A stretch of 64,000 bases of DNA, taken from assembly GCA_013336525.1 (NCBI GenBank), contig JAAXTM010000005.1:1-64000 (forward strand). Direction: 5' to 3'. Below the pieces are notes generated by a model. The model was not told the DNA's origin. It did no database searches and worked only from the letters and a program-made list of their open reading frames with translations. The stretch is from Geobacteraceae bacterium. Lineage in GTDB: Bacteria > Desulfobacterota > Desulfuromonadia > Geobacterales > Pseudopelobacteraceae. Made by a program: the position numbers and the translations under genes. Of this stretch, positions 1-8,417 are shown piece by piece. Positions within the stretch are counted from its first letter, which is position 1. The number at the start of each line of letters is the position of its first letter.

Positions 1-2081
1 CCATCAACACGGATGCCGCTTTTAACTTCTGAAATGGCGCGGGTATAATCCTTTTGGCTTTCGTAGATCGATCCGAGAACCATATAGCCTCGTGCCGAGC
101 TCGGATATTTTTCTATGATTTTATGTGCTTGTTCAACTGCCTTTGCGGTGTCCTTCATATTGACATAGGCGCCTATTTTCAGTGCCACACCCGCTTCAGG
201 ATTAATCGCTTCAACCTCTTCGAAAACTTTGATCGCATCCTTGAACTTTTTCTCGCTGACCAGCACGCGCCCTTTCATTTCAAGAGCGGCAACATTCCGG
301 GCATCAATTTTCAGCAGTTCATCCAGTACGTTAAGAGCTTTGGGCGCTTCCCGCTTTTTCAGGTGATAGCCCGCCTTAGCCATAAATGCATGTGGCTGCT
401 TTGTTTCTGTGGCCTTTTGATAGTACGCAAGAGCATCATTGTCATTACCCTTTATTTCATGTAAGCCGGCCAGTCCGAGCATCGCCTGGACATTAGCCGG
501 ATCGTTGCGTAAAAGGGCCGTGTACTCATCGATCGCCTTCTCGTATTTACCCGTAGCGATAAAATAAGTGGCGAGATTCTGGTAAGAAGCAGGAAAAGCC
601 GGATCCAGCTCCTTGGCCTTTTGGATGCTTTTGAGTCCTTCATCCTGTTTGTTCAGCGAGAAGTAAACCGCTGCAATGCTGTTATAGAGGAAAGCGTCAC
701 TTTTTTTGCCGGTCAAGCCGGCCTTCAGGTCCTTCAGCGCCTTGTCGCCTTTTCCTGACCTGAGATGGTATGAGGCAAGTAACAGTCTGCTGTTCAGGGC
801 ATCAGGTGCAGCCTGGACAGCGGTTGCAAGCTCAGTTTCTCCTTCAACATTTTTCCCGCGGCTGAAATAGAAATACCCCTTCTTAAGGTATGCGTCCACG
901 ATCTTGGGATCAATCTTTGTTGCCTTGTTAAACTCACGCATGCCATCTTCAAACATACCCTTTGCCATATATGCATTACCCAGCAGATTATGGGCGACAG
1001 CATCTTTGTCATCTTTTTGTAAAACCTTCTGGATTTCGGTCACCGCATCATCGAGCCGCTTCTGGGCGAGCAGAATAGTGCCGGTCATCAGGCGGGCCTG
1101 ACGAGAATCCGGGACATTATCGAGGATTTTACGAAACTGGCTCAGGGCACTTTCTAATTCACCGCGACTGTAATAACTAAGTCCAAGGAAATGGTATGCC
1201 TCCAGTGATGGTGAAATTTTAATAGAGCTTTGCAAATAATTCAATGCTTCTGCATAGTTTTTTTGCTGGTAGCTAACAAGTCCCTTCAAACGGTGTCCGT
1301 CTGCCCGTTTAGGTGACTGGCTCAGCAAATCATCGGCAATCTTGCCGGCTTTTTCCAAATCCCTTTTTTCAATATAGATAATACCTGTTTTGTAAGCAGC
1401 AAGAGTCTCGGAAGGGTGGTTAGCACTTATCGTACGATAAATTTCCAGAGCTTTGTCTCTGTTGCCGTTCCTTGTTTCCATGGCAGCAAGCATATAGAAC
1501 GGGCGGGTATTTTTTGGATCTGTCCGGATCAGTTCCTCCAGAATTGTTTTTGCTTTTTCCTCTTTGTCGACAGAGACATACACGGTGGCAAGTTCCAGCT
1601 TGGTTTTCGCTCTGGATGGATCGGCCGCAATGCTCTTCTGCAGATACTGTTCAGCATCGTCAAAACGTTTGTTTATCGCGCTTGCGATCCCCAATATTTC
1701 AAGACCTTCAACGCTGCCAGGGTGTTTGGCAAGATATTGTTCTCCCAGTTTGAAGGCCTCATCTGCCTTTTTTGAAGCATTAAAAACACCGGCCAACTCA
1801 ATCAGTACATCATCCCGCATCGGATTCTGCTTGAGGACTTTATTGAATTCCTTTTCCGCCTGTTCCAGTTTCCCCAATTTTGCATAAGATTTAGCTAGTT
1901 GGAAACGGGCGTCAAGATAGTTTTCATCCTTCTCCAGAGAACTCTTGAACAGGACGACAGCACCGCTCGGATTTGACTCCTCCAGCTGCTTGACCCCTTC
2001 CGCATACAATTCTTCTTTAGTCTTACTGCTGCATGCTGAAAGTGCAAGCAGGATTACCAATAATAATAGTTTTGTTTTCAT
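1..2081 (-). CDS. prsT: PrsT-like TPR-repeat lipoprotein (PEP-CTERM/XrtA exopolysaccharide system), 3' end outside window
   Basis: The reading frame is open from an ATG at 2081 to the left edge, about 693 codons, so the C-terminus is missing. The N-terminus is a lipoprotein signal (MKTKLLLLVILLALSAC) with lipobox L-S-A-C and Cys17 as the lipidation site. The rest is a continuous array of 34-residue TPR units, for example segments with A...G-x-A...A-x-x-P spacing repeated about 18 times. This length and architecture match the TPR lipoproteins found beside exosortase A (PrsT family), which act at the envelope in exopolysaccharide export and PEP-CTERM protein sorting. The assignment rests on architecture; a generic TPR lipoprotein is the alternative. 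The exosortase and polysaccharide genes would be expected to the left, outside the window. Confidence 0.75.
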   Translation of the reverse strand, partial: MKTKLLLLVILLALSACSSKTKEELYAEGVKQLEESNPSGAVVLFKSSLEKDENYLDARFQLAKSYAKLGKLEQAEKEFNKVLKQNPMRDDVLIELAGVFNASKKADEAFKLGEQYLAKHPGSVEGLEILGIASAINKRFDDAEQYLQKSIAADPSRAKTKLELATVYVSVDKEEKAKTILEELIRTDPKNTRPFYMLAAMETRNGNRDKALEIYRTISANHPSETLAAYKTGIIYIEKRDLEKAGKIADDLLSQSPKRADGHRLKGLVSYQQKNYAEALNYLQSSIKISPSLEAYHFLGLSYYSRGELESALSQFRKILDNVPDSRQARLMTGTILLAQKRLDDAVTEIQKVLQKDDKDAVAHNLLGNAYMAKGMFEDGMREFNKATKIDPKIVDAYLKKGYFYFSRGKNVEGETELATAVQAAPDALNSRLLLASYHLRSGKGDKALKDLKAGLTGKKSDAFLYNSIAAVYFSLNKQDEGLKSIQKAKELDPAFPASYQNLATYFIATGKYEKAIDEYTALLRNDPANVQAMLGLAGLHEIKGNDNDALAYYQKATETKQPHAFMAKAGYHLKKREAPKALNVLDELLKIDARNVAALEMKGRVLVSEKKFKDAIKVFEEVEAINPEAGVALKIGAYVNMKDTAKAVEQAHKIIEKYPSSARGYMVLGSIYESQKDYTRAISEVKSGIRVD

Positions 2082-2255
2082 AATTTTATCCCTCTGAAAC
2101 ACCATAATGCCATAAATTATCTATATTGAATTAGTAAGGTAAATTCATTTAATACGTTTTATTTTTTTTGTAAAGTACTTTAACATATTGTGCGTTGGCT
2201 CAGTTAAGCTTCCGAAATGCTTATTTTAATGATGGACGAAATAAATGATGTCAAT

Positions 2256-2516
2256 TTATCGACACGCAACGATGTTCCAGCTCTCCGACGTGAGATCAAA
2301 AACCACTTTGGCCCTGTTATCTTGCAACTGTTTCAGAACCTGAGCAATTTTATCATCCAGCGTATAATCTGAATCACCCAGGTCTGCCCACTCCCTTGTG
2401 ACAAACTCTGAAATCATATTCCTTAAAGTGTCAGGATTTATCTGTTCGAAAGGAATTTCGATACCTTCTTCGAGACTTTCAGTCTGTTTTTGTATGGTAA
2501 CAAGCTGATCGTCCAT
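2256..2516 (-). CDS. yheU: YheU family protein (UPF0270)
   Basis: An 86-residue soluble protein. Its core (IEIPFEQINPDTL followed by an LRNMISEFVTREW-type helix and a KIAQVLKQL helix) matches the small UPF0270/YheU family, whose cellular role is not known. It has about 18 more N-terminal residues than E. coli YheU. It starts 1 base after the stop of the antiporter gene upstream on the same strand, so the two are almost certainly co-transcribed. No function can be assigned from the sequence. Confidence 0.7.
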   Translation of the reverse strand: MDDQLVTIQKQTESLEEGIEIPFEQINPDTLRNMISEFVTREWADLGDSDYTLDDKIAQVLKQLQDNRAKVVFDLTSESWNIVACR

Positions 2517-2517
2517 T

Positions 2518-4077
2518 TCAAGACTTCGTCATTAGCAAAAATAATTGAACAAAAACAATCTTCAGCAGCATACTGAGCGGATAGACAGCTGCATAGCCCG
2601 GCTCAACCCGTTCATTGCCGCAGCGGCCAACCGCAAAACCGAGAACCGCAGGCTGAGTCTGGACCCCGGCTAGTATACCTCCGATGAACGGCCACGTCTT
2701 GCCAACAATCATACGTGCCAGTGCAATTGTCACCAGACAGGATACAATTGTGATGCAGGCGCCCAAAACGAGTGCAGAAATATTTAGCGGTGCCGTATGC
2801 AACAGACCACCGGCTTTAATACCGGCACATGCAAGAAAGACAACCAGACCGAGTTGGCGTAATGACATTGATACGCCATACGGCAGATACCATGTCAAAG
2901 GACCGGTTCTGCCAAGCGCACCCAGTATCAGCGAAACTATCAGGCAACCTGCCACTGGACCGACCTCAAACATTCCGAGCCCCATCGGTAGAGTGATATC
3001 TATTGTGCCAAGGGCAATGCCCATTGCAAGGCCAAGTCCAAAGGTCAGGATATTAAATTCGCTGGCTTCGTGATAGGAATCTCCAATATATTCTGAAATT
3101 GCCGAGAGCTTCTCACGTGGCGCAATCACTCGCAGACGGTCTCCAGGCATGATGGTAGTTTCTGCGTTGGGTATGAAATCAGTATCGCCCCGCCTGATTC
3201 TTGTCACGATACCTTCATAATTACGAAATATCCCCACCTGCTGCAGCGTTTTGCCGCATACTGCCGGATTGGAAACAAAAATCCGCCGGTAATCGAGCTG
3301 GCTCCTGTCATGCAGCACTTCTCCATCGTATTCTACGCCAAGCATCTCTATTGCCTTGCGTACGTCATCCGACAATCCGACCACAGTCACAACATCGCCG
3401 TTTTTAATGACTGAATATCCTGAGATAGCAAACTGCTCTTCGCCACGGACACAACGTGCAAAGCGCACCGATAATGTGTAGCGTTCAAGCAGTCCGGCAA
3501 TTGCCTCGCCAGGATCCTTGACATTACATACCTTGATCGCGGCGCTTTCCAGTGAGTCCCCAGAGGTGTGTGTTTCGCGCCTGAATGGCCATGAAAGCAT
3601 GATTATCGGGATCAGAACACCAAGCGGATAGGCGATTGCGTATCCCAGTGTGGCCTCCGCCCCTCTCTGTCCGAGTGCTGTGGTCGCTGCGGCCAGCGAC
3701 GGAGTATTAGTCAGGGCACCGGCAAAAACACCCGAAGCGGTACTTGCCGGAATATTCAGAAACTGTGAGGCAAAAAAGTCAACACAGAATGCCGCGCCTA
3801 TTGCAACAGGGGGTATCAGTAAAAAACGCCACCCGCCATGCGACCAGGTGTCGAACAAAAAATCGCTTGAAGAAAGCCCTATTGCATATACAAACAGCGC
3901 AAGACCAAAGGTTGCCAGGACGTCAGGTGGTTTTACTGCAGGCTCTAAATATCCCCAGACAACACCGGCAAACAAAACACCGGCAACGCCCAGAGAAACA
4001 TTTTTAACTGAAATGCGGCCAAGCAGGGCGCCGCAACCGATGGCAAGACAGACAAGCAGCAACGGGTTGTCTAGCAT
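2518..4077 (-). CDS. AspT/YidE-type putative antiporter with two RCK_C domains
   Basis: A 519-residue inner-membrane protein. About five hydrophobic helices (residues 1-165) are followed by two cytoplasmic TrkA-C/RCK_C domains (about 185-345, each with a G-D-x-[VL]-x-V-x-G core), then five or six more helices. This split membrane / two RCK_C / membrane plan is that of the aspartate:alanine exchanger family (AspT, YidE, YbjL). The substrate cannot be read from the sequence. The start ATG at 4077 has GGAG five bases upstream and overlaps the stop codon of a 14-codon ORF with its own good ribosome site. YheU follows in the same operon. Confidence 0.75.
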   Translation of the reverse strand: MLDNPLLLVCLAIGCGALLGRISVKNVSLGVAGVLFAGVVWGYLEPAVKPPDVLATFGLALFVYAIGLSSSDFLFDTWSHGGWRFLLIPPVAIGAAFCVDFFASQFLNIPASTASGVFAGALTNTPSLAAATTALGQRGAEATLGYAIAYPLGVLIPIIMLSWPFRRETHTSGDSLESAAIKVCNVKDPGEAIAGLLERYTLSVRFARCVRGEEQFAISGYSVIKNGDVVTVVGLSDDVRKAIEMLGVEYDGEVLHDRSQLDYRRIFVSNPAVCGKTLQQVGIFRNYEGIVTRIRRGDTDFIPNAETTIMPGDRLRVIAPREKLSAISEYIGDSYHEASEFNILTFGLGLAMGIALGTIDITLPMGLGMFEVGPVAGCLIVSLILGALGRTGPLTWYLPYGVSMSLRQLGLVVFLACAGIKAGGLLHTAPLNISALVLGACITIVSCLVTIALARMIVGKTWPFIGGILAGVQTQPAVLGFAVGRCGNERVEPGYAAVYPLSMLLKIVFVQLFLLMTKS

Positions 4078-4115
4078 GCTGTCTCCGTCGCGCGTTTGTT
4101 GGATTTGTTTTTCAT
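4071..4115 (-). CDS. candidate 14-residue upstream ORF coupled to the antiporter gene
   Basis: A short frame MKNKSNKRATETAC begins at ATG 4115, preceded by AGAGG with a five-base spacer, a better ribosome site than many real genes here. Its TAG stop lies inside ATGCTAG, so the stop overlaps the antiporter start and favours translational coupling. The peptide is basic and has no obvious run of a regulatory amino acid. It may be a leader that controls initiation at 4077, or an accidental frame. Confidence 0.45.
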   Translation of the reverse strand: MKNKSNKRATETAC

Positions 4116-4282
4116 TTTTTCCTCTGAGTATTTTTGATGATGGACTTTAGAGACATCCACAAGTCAAAAACATGACACTGATCCATTTAAACGCCACTAA
4201 CCAGTCATTAACAAGATCCATTACTTTGCATAATTTTATGTAACATATTGATACTACTTATATAACAAATAAATTACAACTA

Positions 4283-4298
4283 TGGCACTAATTATGCT
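4283..4298 (+). promoter_or_regulatory. sigma-54 (RpoN) -24/-12 promoter for the diguanylate cyclase gene
   Basis: TGGCAC at 4283-4288 and ATGCT at 4294-4298 put the invariant GG (4284-4285) and GC (4296-4297) at the spacing of the -24/-12 consensus. Transcription should start near 4309, about 70 bases before the ATG at 4379. The region 4116-4282 between the divergent genes is AT-rich and shows no other gene. No enhancer-binding-protein site was identified with confidence. Confidence 0.65.
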
Positions 4299-4378
4299 TT
4301 AGTGACTTTGTCAGCATAATGACACTGAACATAAAAGCGGTCGCAGAGAATAGTGGCGACAGTGGATCGGAGACTATC

Positions 4379-5470
4379 ATGATGACAGATACTATTTACA
4401 ATAAAATACAGGGTGAAATGAAAGCAGCACTCGATGGTGCTGACCGTATGGGCGCAGCATCAATAAGTCATGAAGACATTCACGCAGAGCTTGAAGAGGC
4501 CCGTTTTATCAGTAGTTTCATGGCAGCTGTCTGCTCTTCCCTGGAAGTTGACGATATCTGTTCAATAGCCGCTCGCGCGCTCTATGAACATTTTCCTTAC
4601 TACAAGATTGTATTTGCTTTTTCTGCAGATTTCGAAGGGAAAGTCGTGACCTTTTCCCCGATGATCCAGAAAGGGACTCTCGCGGCCAAACCAAAAGTTT
4701 CTGTGGGTAAACCCTGCTCTCTTTCAACTTCGCATGAAGGTTCACTTGCCTCAGCCCATCTCAGCCTGCTTGACAACATGGGCTCAATTTCTATCTATGT
4801 CAAATCAGGACAGGACAAAACTTTATCCGAGTCGTTTCTTATAAGCGTAGCAGCTTATTTCAGTCAGGCAATTAAAAACGCACAGGAGCATGGCAGAATG
4901 AAGGACCTGGCTATGCGCGACGGACTCACTGAACTTTTTAATCGCAGAATCTTTGATGAAACGTTGGCCCAGAAAGTAAAAAATCAGGACATGCGCCCGG
5001 TTTCTCTCCTTATCATCGACCTGGATAATTTCAAACAGGTTAACGATACATTTGGCCATCCGGCCGGTGATCAGGTCTTGAAAACCGTGGCAAGGATCCT
5101 TAAGGAAAGCTGCCGGGGTCAAGATCTGGTAGCGCGTTTCGGTGGCGAAGAGTTTGCCATTATCCTTTCACAGACAAAGGCCGCCACAGCCCATGCGATT
5201 GCCCAAAGGATCAGAAACAGGCTGTCTAAGACCGTCTTTACCTTCGACGACAGGCCGCTTCATATGACAGCCAGCATAGGGCTGGCAACCTGTCAGGAAG
5301 GGAATACCATCTTCACATCAAACCTTGTCAAGCAAGCTGACCGTGCCCTTTATCAAGCAAAAAGCAGCGGCAAAAACAGGGTCTGCGTGTTCCCGGCAGA
5401 TTTGCTGGAGGAATCTATCCCTTCACTTGGTGAGGAGAACTTTGGTTCGTTTGTTCCTGCAAGCTGTTAG
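4379..5470 (+). CDS. GAF-GGDEF diguanylate cyclase
   Basis: A cytoplasmic protein of 363 residues with an N-terminal GAF-like sensory domain (about 35-165) and a C-terminal GGDEF domain (about 190-350). The active-site signature is GGEEF at residues 255-259, which is functional in many cyclases, so c-di-GMP synthesis from two GTP is expected. An RxxD inhibitory site is present (Arg246-Asp249), indicating product feedback. The ATG at 4379 is preferred over an in-frame ATG at 4319 because it has GGAG six bases upstream (4369-4372) and because the sigma-54 start point would leave only about 10 bases before 4319. There are no membrane segments. The 3' end overlaps the convergent topoisomerase gene by 56 bases. 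Confidence 0.88.
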   Translation: MMTDTIYNKIQGEMKAALDGADRMGAASISHEDIHAELEEARFISSFMAAVCSSLEVDDICSIAARALYEHFPYYKIVFAFSADFEGKVVTFSPMIQKGTLAAKPKVSVGKPCSLSTSHEGSLASAHLSLLDNMGSISIYVKSGQDKTLSESFLISVAAYFSQAIKNAQEHGRMKDLAMRDGLTELFNRRIFDETLAQKVKNQDMRPVSLLIIDLDNFKQVNDTFGHPAGDQVLKTVARILKESCRGQDLVARFGGEEFAIILSQTKAATAHAIAQRIRNRLSKTVFTFDDRPLHMTASIGLATCQEGNTIFTSNLVKQADRALYQAKSSGKNRVCVFPADLLEESIPSLGEENFGSFVPASC

Positions 5471-7274
5471 CAGACGTTTGTGCCAGAACATCTTCTATCC
5501 ACATTGAAAGCGCCTTGCTGTTTTTCAACGTTTCTTCCGGGATATTGAGACTGTTTTTTTGTGCAAGGCTGTTGGCGTATTTAATTTGCGCTTCACTCGG
5601 ACCTCCGCCAGCTGCCCTGACTGGCGGAATAAAAAAACCCATCTTGTTGTGAACACCTTTACAAAAGCGTTGCCAGGTCTCCTTATTTTCAACTACCAGA
5701 TCTAGAAAGTTTTCCATCTTGCTGGTGAGCTCATAATCGATCACCCAGGCATGTTTTTCCCTCAGATAGTCAATCAGCGTCTCCCCCGGTAGAAGAGGAA
5801 CGACCTTCCCCTTCTCTTCCTTGACATAACCGCGATCCGTAATATTTTTGGTGATGGCCGCATAGGTTGATGGTCGGCCTATATCGAGCCGCTCTAATTC
5901 CTTTACCAGTGAACCCAATGTAAATCTGCCAGGAGGTTTGCTCTTTTTCTCTTCAAGAGCTTCATGCACCTTCGGCACCAGCTCACCGACCTCTACCGGC
6001 GGGAGCAGCTGCAGCTTGTCATCATCCCCTTTCTTTTCTTTTTCCTCGTCAACTTCGGCGTATACCTTCAAAAAGCCCTCAAAGACCAGTACTCGCCCGG
6101 CAGCCTTAAACCGCTCACCGGCAACATTAAAGATCATAACGGTTGAATTGTAGCGGGCTGCTGCCATCTGGCTGGCCACTGCACGCTTGAATATCATCTC
6201 GTACAGCCTGGCATGATCAGAAGTAAGTCCCTCTTTATTGACAATTGCCGGGATGTCTGCAACTGAGTGCATATGGGTAGGGCGGATGCCTTCGTGTGCT
6301 TCAGCCTGGGAGTTTTTAGATTTGTGCTGGTTAGGTTGTGCCGGCAGGTAGCTGCTGCCGAGAGTTTTCCCAAGAAACTCCCGAATCTCGTTTACAAAGG
6401 CTTCATCCATTCGAACAGAATCAGTACGGTGATAGGTTATAATACCATGGTCAAAAAGCGCCTGAGCAAGCTTCATCGTATGTTCAGGGGTAAATTTAAG
6501 GCGGGCGGCGGCAGCAGCCTGTAAGTCGACCGTAGTAAAAGGTGGCTTGGGTGACTGCTTGACCTCTTTTTTTTCAACTTTTTCAGCCAGAGCATTTGTT
6601 TCTGCACTGATTGCAGTGATTATCAGCTCAGCATCCAATATGCTTCCAAACTTGCCATTAATATGACGGGCCAGAAAAGTTGTGCCACCCTTATCCAGCA
6701 GAATATCGAGCATCCAGTACGGAGCTGAAATAAAGCTCCTGATCTCACGTTCACGGTCAACAACCAGGCGAACAGCCGGAGATTGTACACGACCGACACT
6801 GTAACCCCTACGGAGGCTTTTACTGGCAATTGGAGAGAGGATATAGCCCACCAACCGATCGCCGATTCTACGCCCAAGGAAAGCGTTGTAGAGACCTTTG
6901 TTTGTCTTCTCGAACGGCACTGCCTTGGCAAGCGACTCCTTCAGCCCCTTCTCGGTAACCTCATAGATCTCCATCCGCAGGCATTCTTTGGCAACTGATC
7001 TAACCTCTTCGTATATATGACAACTTATGGCATAACCTTCGCGATCCGGGTCACCGGCAAGCATGACTGTTTCACCCAGCGCAGCAGCACGAAGCTCCTT
7101 GGGCAGGTTAGCTTTCTTTTCGTGGTAAACAAAGGTTGGTTCATAGGACACCAGATCGACACCTATTTGAGCATCCGGCAGATCTTTGAAGTGTCCTACG
7201 GTGGACATGGTTTTAACTTTAAGGATCGACTGTATTTTTTTCGCTTTGGTGGGCGATTCAACAATTATGAGCAT
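5415..7274 (-). CDS. type IA DNA topoisomerase lacking C-terminal zinc fingers
   Basis: The 619-residue protein starts with a TOPRIM domain (VESPTKAKKI near residue 5, acidic triad in DPDREG at 75-80). The catalytic Tyr281 lies in ITYHRTDS, and GRVQSPAVRL and RPSTYA motifs follow. It cleaves and rejoins one DNA strand through a 5'-phosphotyrosine link to relax negative supercoils. A housekeeping TopA is usually 700-860 residues with Cys4 zinc ribbons; here those are absent and the C-terminus is a short domain (SEAQIKYANSLAQK...) of a kind seen in extra or mobile-element topoisomerases. It is therefore probably a second, accessory enzyme. Its 3' end overlaps the cyclase gene. Confidence 0.85.
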   Translation of the reverse strand: MLIIVESPTKAKKIQSILKVKTMSTVGHFKDLPDAQIGVDLVSYEPTFVYHEKKANLPKELRAAALGETVMLAGDPDREGYAISCHIYEEVRSVAKECLRMEIYEVTEKGLKESLAKAVPFEKTNKGLYNAFLGRRIGDRLVGYILSPIASKSLRRGYSVGRVQSPAVRLVVDREREIRSFISAPYWMLDILLDKGGTTFLARHINGKFGSILDAELIITAISAETNALAEKVEKKEVKQSPKPPFTTVDLQAAAAARLKFTPEHTMKLAQALFDHGIITYHRTDSVRMDEAFVNEIREFLGKTLGSSYLPAQPNQHKSKNSQAEAHEGIRPTHMHSVADIPAIVNKEGLTSDHARLYEMIFKRAVASQMAAARYNSTVMIFNVAGERFKAAGRVLVFEGFLKVYAEVDEEKEKKGDDDKLQLLPPVEVGELVPKVHEALEEKKSKPPGRFTLGSLVKELERLDIGRPSTYAAITKNITDRGYVKEEKGKVVPLLPGETLIDYLREKHAWVIDYELTSKMENFLDLVVENKETWQRFCKGVHNKMGFFIPPVRAAGGGPSEAQIKYANSLAQKNSLNIPEETLKNSKALSMWIEDVLAQTSANSLQEQTNQSSPHQVKG

Positions 7275-7529
7275 AGGGCCTTGAGTGTTGTTTCTTTGCT
7301 GAATAATATGAAGCCTAAAGAAAACAAATTACCGCCATAGCGGTCAAGTCGCAAGCGCTAAAAGGTTTTACCGCGCGAAATGGAATGATATTTACCTTAT
7401 CTTCAGAAGAATATTAGCATTCCTGTTTTATGATTATTGTCGTTCGCACCATAAATAACTTGCGATATTAGTTAATTACCCATATATATTAAATCTTTGA
7501 TAAATAAATCTATTTCAAGGAGTACTCTA

Positions 7530-8306
7530 ATGAAAGAAATGAGCCGGTTATTATCTCTTTGTACCTTTATGATCGGAATATTAATCGCTTACCAACCTGT
7601 CAATGCGGCCACCAATAAGATTGTCAACAGTACTACCGGCATGGAATTCAGTCAGGTACCTGCCGGCTGCTTTCAAATGGGTGACAACTCTGACAATAGT
7701 GAGGATGATGAAAAACCTGTACATGAAGTATGTCTTGACGCCTTTGCCATTGGAACTTTTGAGGTAACTCAGCTGCAGTGGAAAAAGATCATGGGCAATA
7801 ACCCATCACAATTCAAAAATTGCGGCGATAACTGTCCTGTTGAAAGTGTCAGCTGGATTGATGTGCAGACGTTCATATCTAAGCTTAACAAGCAAAGCGG
7901 CAGTGCATATCGCCTGCCTACCGAAGCAGAGTGGGAATATGCAGCGCGCAGCGGCGGTAAACAAGAAACGTTCAGCGGTGGCAATGATCCGAATGAGGTG
8001 TCATGGAATGAGGGCAACTCCGGGCAGACAACACATCCGGTCGGGAAGAAAGGGCCTAATGGTCTTGGCATTTACGATATGAGCGGCAATGTGTGGGAAT
8101 GGACCGCGGACTGGTACGCCGAGGATTTCTACGGGAAAAGTCCCAAACAGAATCCGGCCGGCCCTGCATCAGGAAAGTTCCGTGTTAACCGTGGCGGAAG
8201 CTGGTATATTGAAGCTCCTAATGTCAGGTCAACGATCCGCAGCAGCAGTGAACCGGCGCGCTTTACCAGCAACCTTGGTTTCCGTCTGGCAGCTCCGATA
8301 AAATAG
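7530..8306 (+). CDS. secreted SUMF1/FGE-sulfatase-domain protein, catalytic cysteines absent
   Basis: The start at ATG 7530 follows AAGGAG at a good distance; an in-frame start at 7497 has none. A signal peptide of about 27 residues ends at VNAA. The mature part is one formylglycine-generating-enzyme fold: MEFSQVPAGCFQMG at the start, YRLPTEAEWEYAARSG and GNVWEWTADWY in the middle, RGGSW and SNLGFRLA at the end. The two cysteines that bind copper in true FGE fall in the RGGSW-to-GFR segment, and this segment has none here, so sulfatase activation is unlikely. Such proteins are often exported binding or assembly factors. The gene stands alone, with a terminator just downstream. Confidence 0.8.
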   Translation: MKEMSRLLSLCTFMIGILIAYQPVNAATNKIVNSTTGMEFSQVPAGCFQMGDNSDNSEDDEKPVHEVCLDAFAIGTFEVTQLQWKKIMGNNPSQFKNCGDNCPVESVSWIDVQTFISKLNKQSGSAYRLPTEAEWEYAARSGGKQETFSGGNDPNEVSWNEGNSGQTTHPVGKKGPNGLGIYDMSGNVWEWTADWYAEDFYGKSPKQNPAGPASGKFRVNRGGSWYIEAPNVRSTIRSSSEPARFTSNLGFRLAAPIK

Positions 8307-8314
8307 ATCAGACA

Positions 8315-8349
8315 GCGGAAAGCGGCTGCTTACGGCTGCCGCTTTCCGC
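8315..8349. terminator. hairpin between convergent genes
   Basis: A perfect 12-bp stem (8315-8326 with 8338-8349) and an 11-base loop lie between the stop of the SUMF1-like gene and the stop of the permease gene. The T-tract is weak on both sides, so it may end transcription from either direction only partly. Confidence 0.6.
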
Positions 8350-8417
8350 GTCAGATGTTGTGTTTAATCAGTATATTCAACAGTTCCATGAGTGTTTCAG
8401 TTTTTTAATAGTGACAG

